A DNA stretch of 6,906 bases, taken from an uncultured Prevotella sp. Lineage in GTDB: Bacteria; Bacteroidota; Bacteroidia; Bacteroidales; Bacteroidaceae. Each line of letters begins with the position of its first letter. The stretch's first letter is position 1. Positions 6,286-6,906 of this stretch are shown one piece after another. Both the position numbers and the translations under genes were made by a program. The DNA lies in contig ONQK01000032.1 in the NCBI GenBank assembly GCA_900319895.1, positions 1 through 6,906 of the forward strand, given 5' to 3'. Under the pieces are notes generated by a model, which saw only the letters and a program-made list of their open reading frames with translations, searched no databases and was not told the origin of the DNA.

Positions 6286-6906
6286 TTAGAAAAAATAGGC
6301 TGCCGAGATTTGCCACGCATGGGCACGCCCCTTGTAGGTCTTATGCAAGTCTTTCAAATCTCCAAAAGCCTCGCCAATATTCACCTCGCCCGTCTTCCCG
6401 ACAGAGGTGTTATAGTTCAATGTCAATTGAAAATTGGTAAAAAAAGTCATGCCAACACCTAAGTTTGCGCTCAAGTTGGAATCATTCAGCCGCCATTCTG
6501 CGATGTCGCGGATTAGCGTCTGCTCTTTGTCGCCCACGACAAACGAGAGTTGAGGGCCTGCGAAAAGGAAGACATTGGTGCTCTTTCCTAAGTCAAGCCC
6601 ATAACGGAGGTTCAACGGGAACGAAATCTGCCGCTGATAAATGTTTTTCTTGCTCCATTCCTCAGGGATGCCTTCACGCATCTGTAATTGAGCAGAACGC
6701 TGATCAAAAAGTGCGGAAAGGTCTGCGCTGAAACCATACAAAGCCGGGATGATTGCCCGCACTGTTGGCCCGGCAAAAAATCCCAAGCGATTCGTCGTGG
6801 AGAACAATTCTTGCCCAAAGGACAATTCATTGAGGTTAACACCGGCCTTCACGCCGATTTTGACTTGTGCATGCGCCATCCTAACCCCGAACATCAAGAC
6901 AAGCGC
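6286..6906 (-). CDS. Small outer-membrane beta-barrel protein, porin/PorT-like (start outside the window)
   Basis: The frame is open to the right edge and gives 206 residues before TAA at 6286. The first visible residues, ALVLMFGVRMAHA, are the hydrophobic core and c-region of a signal peptide with an AxA-type cleavage site before QVKIG, so the true start is a few codons outside the window; the ATG at 6894 and the TTG at 6897 fall inside the signal peptide and are poor start choices. The mature part alternates hydrophobic and polar residues with turns, as in IGVKAGVNLNEL, LGFFAGPTVRAIIP, ISFPLNLRYGLDLG, VFLFAGPQLSFVVG, LSANLGVGMTFF and FQLTLNYNTSVG. It ends WQISAAYFF, with the terminal aromatic residue recognised by the BAM assembly machinery. 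This matches the Bacteroidota outer-membrane beta-barrel family (OMP_b-brl_2 type), of about eight strands by size. The transported substrate or role is unknown. Confidence 0.87.
   Translation of the reverse strand, partial: ALVLMFGVRMAHAQVKIGVKAGVNLNELSFGQELFSTTNRLGFFAGPTVRAIIPALYGFSADLSALFDQRSAQLQMREGIPEEWSKKNIYQRQISFPLNLRYGLDLGKSTNVFLFAGPQLSFVVGDKEQTLIRDIAEWRLNDSNLSANLGVGMTFFTNFQLTLNYNTSVGKTGEVNIGEAFGDLKDLHKTYKGRAHAWQISAAYFF

Noticed and set aside
1..6906. A mobile element, defence system or CRISPR array
   Set aside because: All genes are core cell-wall, division, signalling or envelope genes; no transposase, integrase, direct repeat array or tRNA-associated boundary was seen.

Overview
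All six protein-coding genes lie on the minus strand, so the window reads right to left from position 6906 to 1. The genes, their order and the promoter style point to a member of the Bacteroidota, most likely a Prevotella-like Bacteroidales. Three things support this: a TTG / 20-nt spacer / TAnnTTTG promoter in front of murG, no clear Shine-Dalgarno sequences, and a small OmpA/PorT-like outer-membrane barrel ending in Phe. The assignment is an inference from these features; no ribosomal marker is present.

Right part (6906 to 4805): the 3' portion of a secreted outer-membrane beta-barrel gene, whose start lies just outside the window, ends at 6286 and is followed by an intrinsic terminator. 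Next comes a complete membrane sensor histidine kinase gene (6153 to 4981) with no response regulator in view. About 150 nt after its stop codon is a second strong intrinsic terminator. The stretch between stop and terminator also holds a 34-codon open frame that runs through the terminator hairpin, and it may be a structured or repeated intergenic element.

Control region (about 4800 to 4690): two short dyads and a consensus Bacteroidota promoter lie directly upstream of murG. The predicted leader is only about 8 to 15 nt.

Left part (4689 to 1): murG, murC, ftsQ and ftsA form a tight operon from the division and cell wall (dcw) cluster. The murG stop and murC start overlap (ATGA), murC and ftsQ are 49 nt apart, and ftsQ and ftsA are 3 nt apart. 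MurG makes lipid II at the inner face of the membrane, MurC starts the peptide stem on UDP-MurNAc, and FtsQ and FtsA are divisome proteins. ftsA runs off the left edge after 448 codons, inside a highly charged C-terminal extension; ftsZ would be expected beyond it.

No RNA genes, CRISPR arrays, insertion sequences or phage genes were seen. This is mostly a core chromosomal region. The points worth a second look are the murG control region, the element at 4803-4907, the two look-alike terminators, and the break in the usual dcw order upstream of murG.
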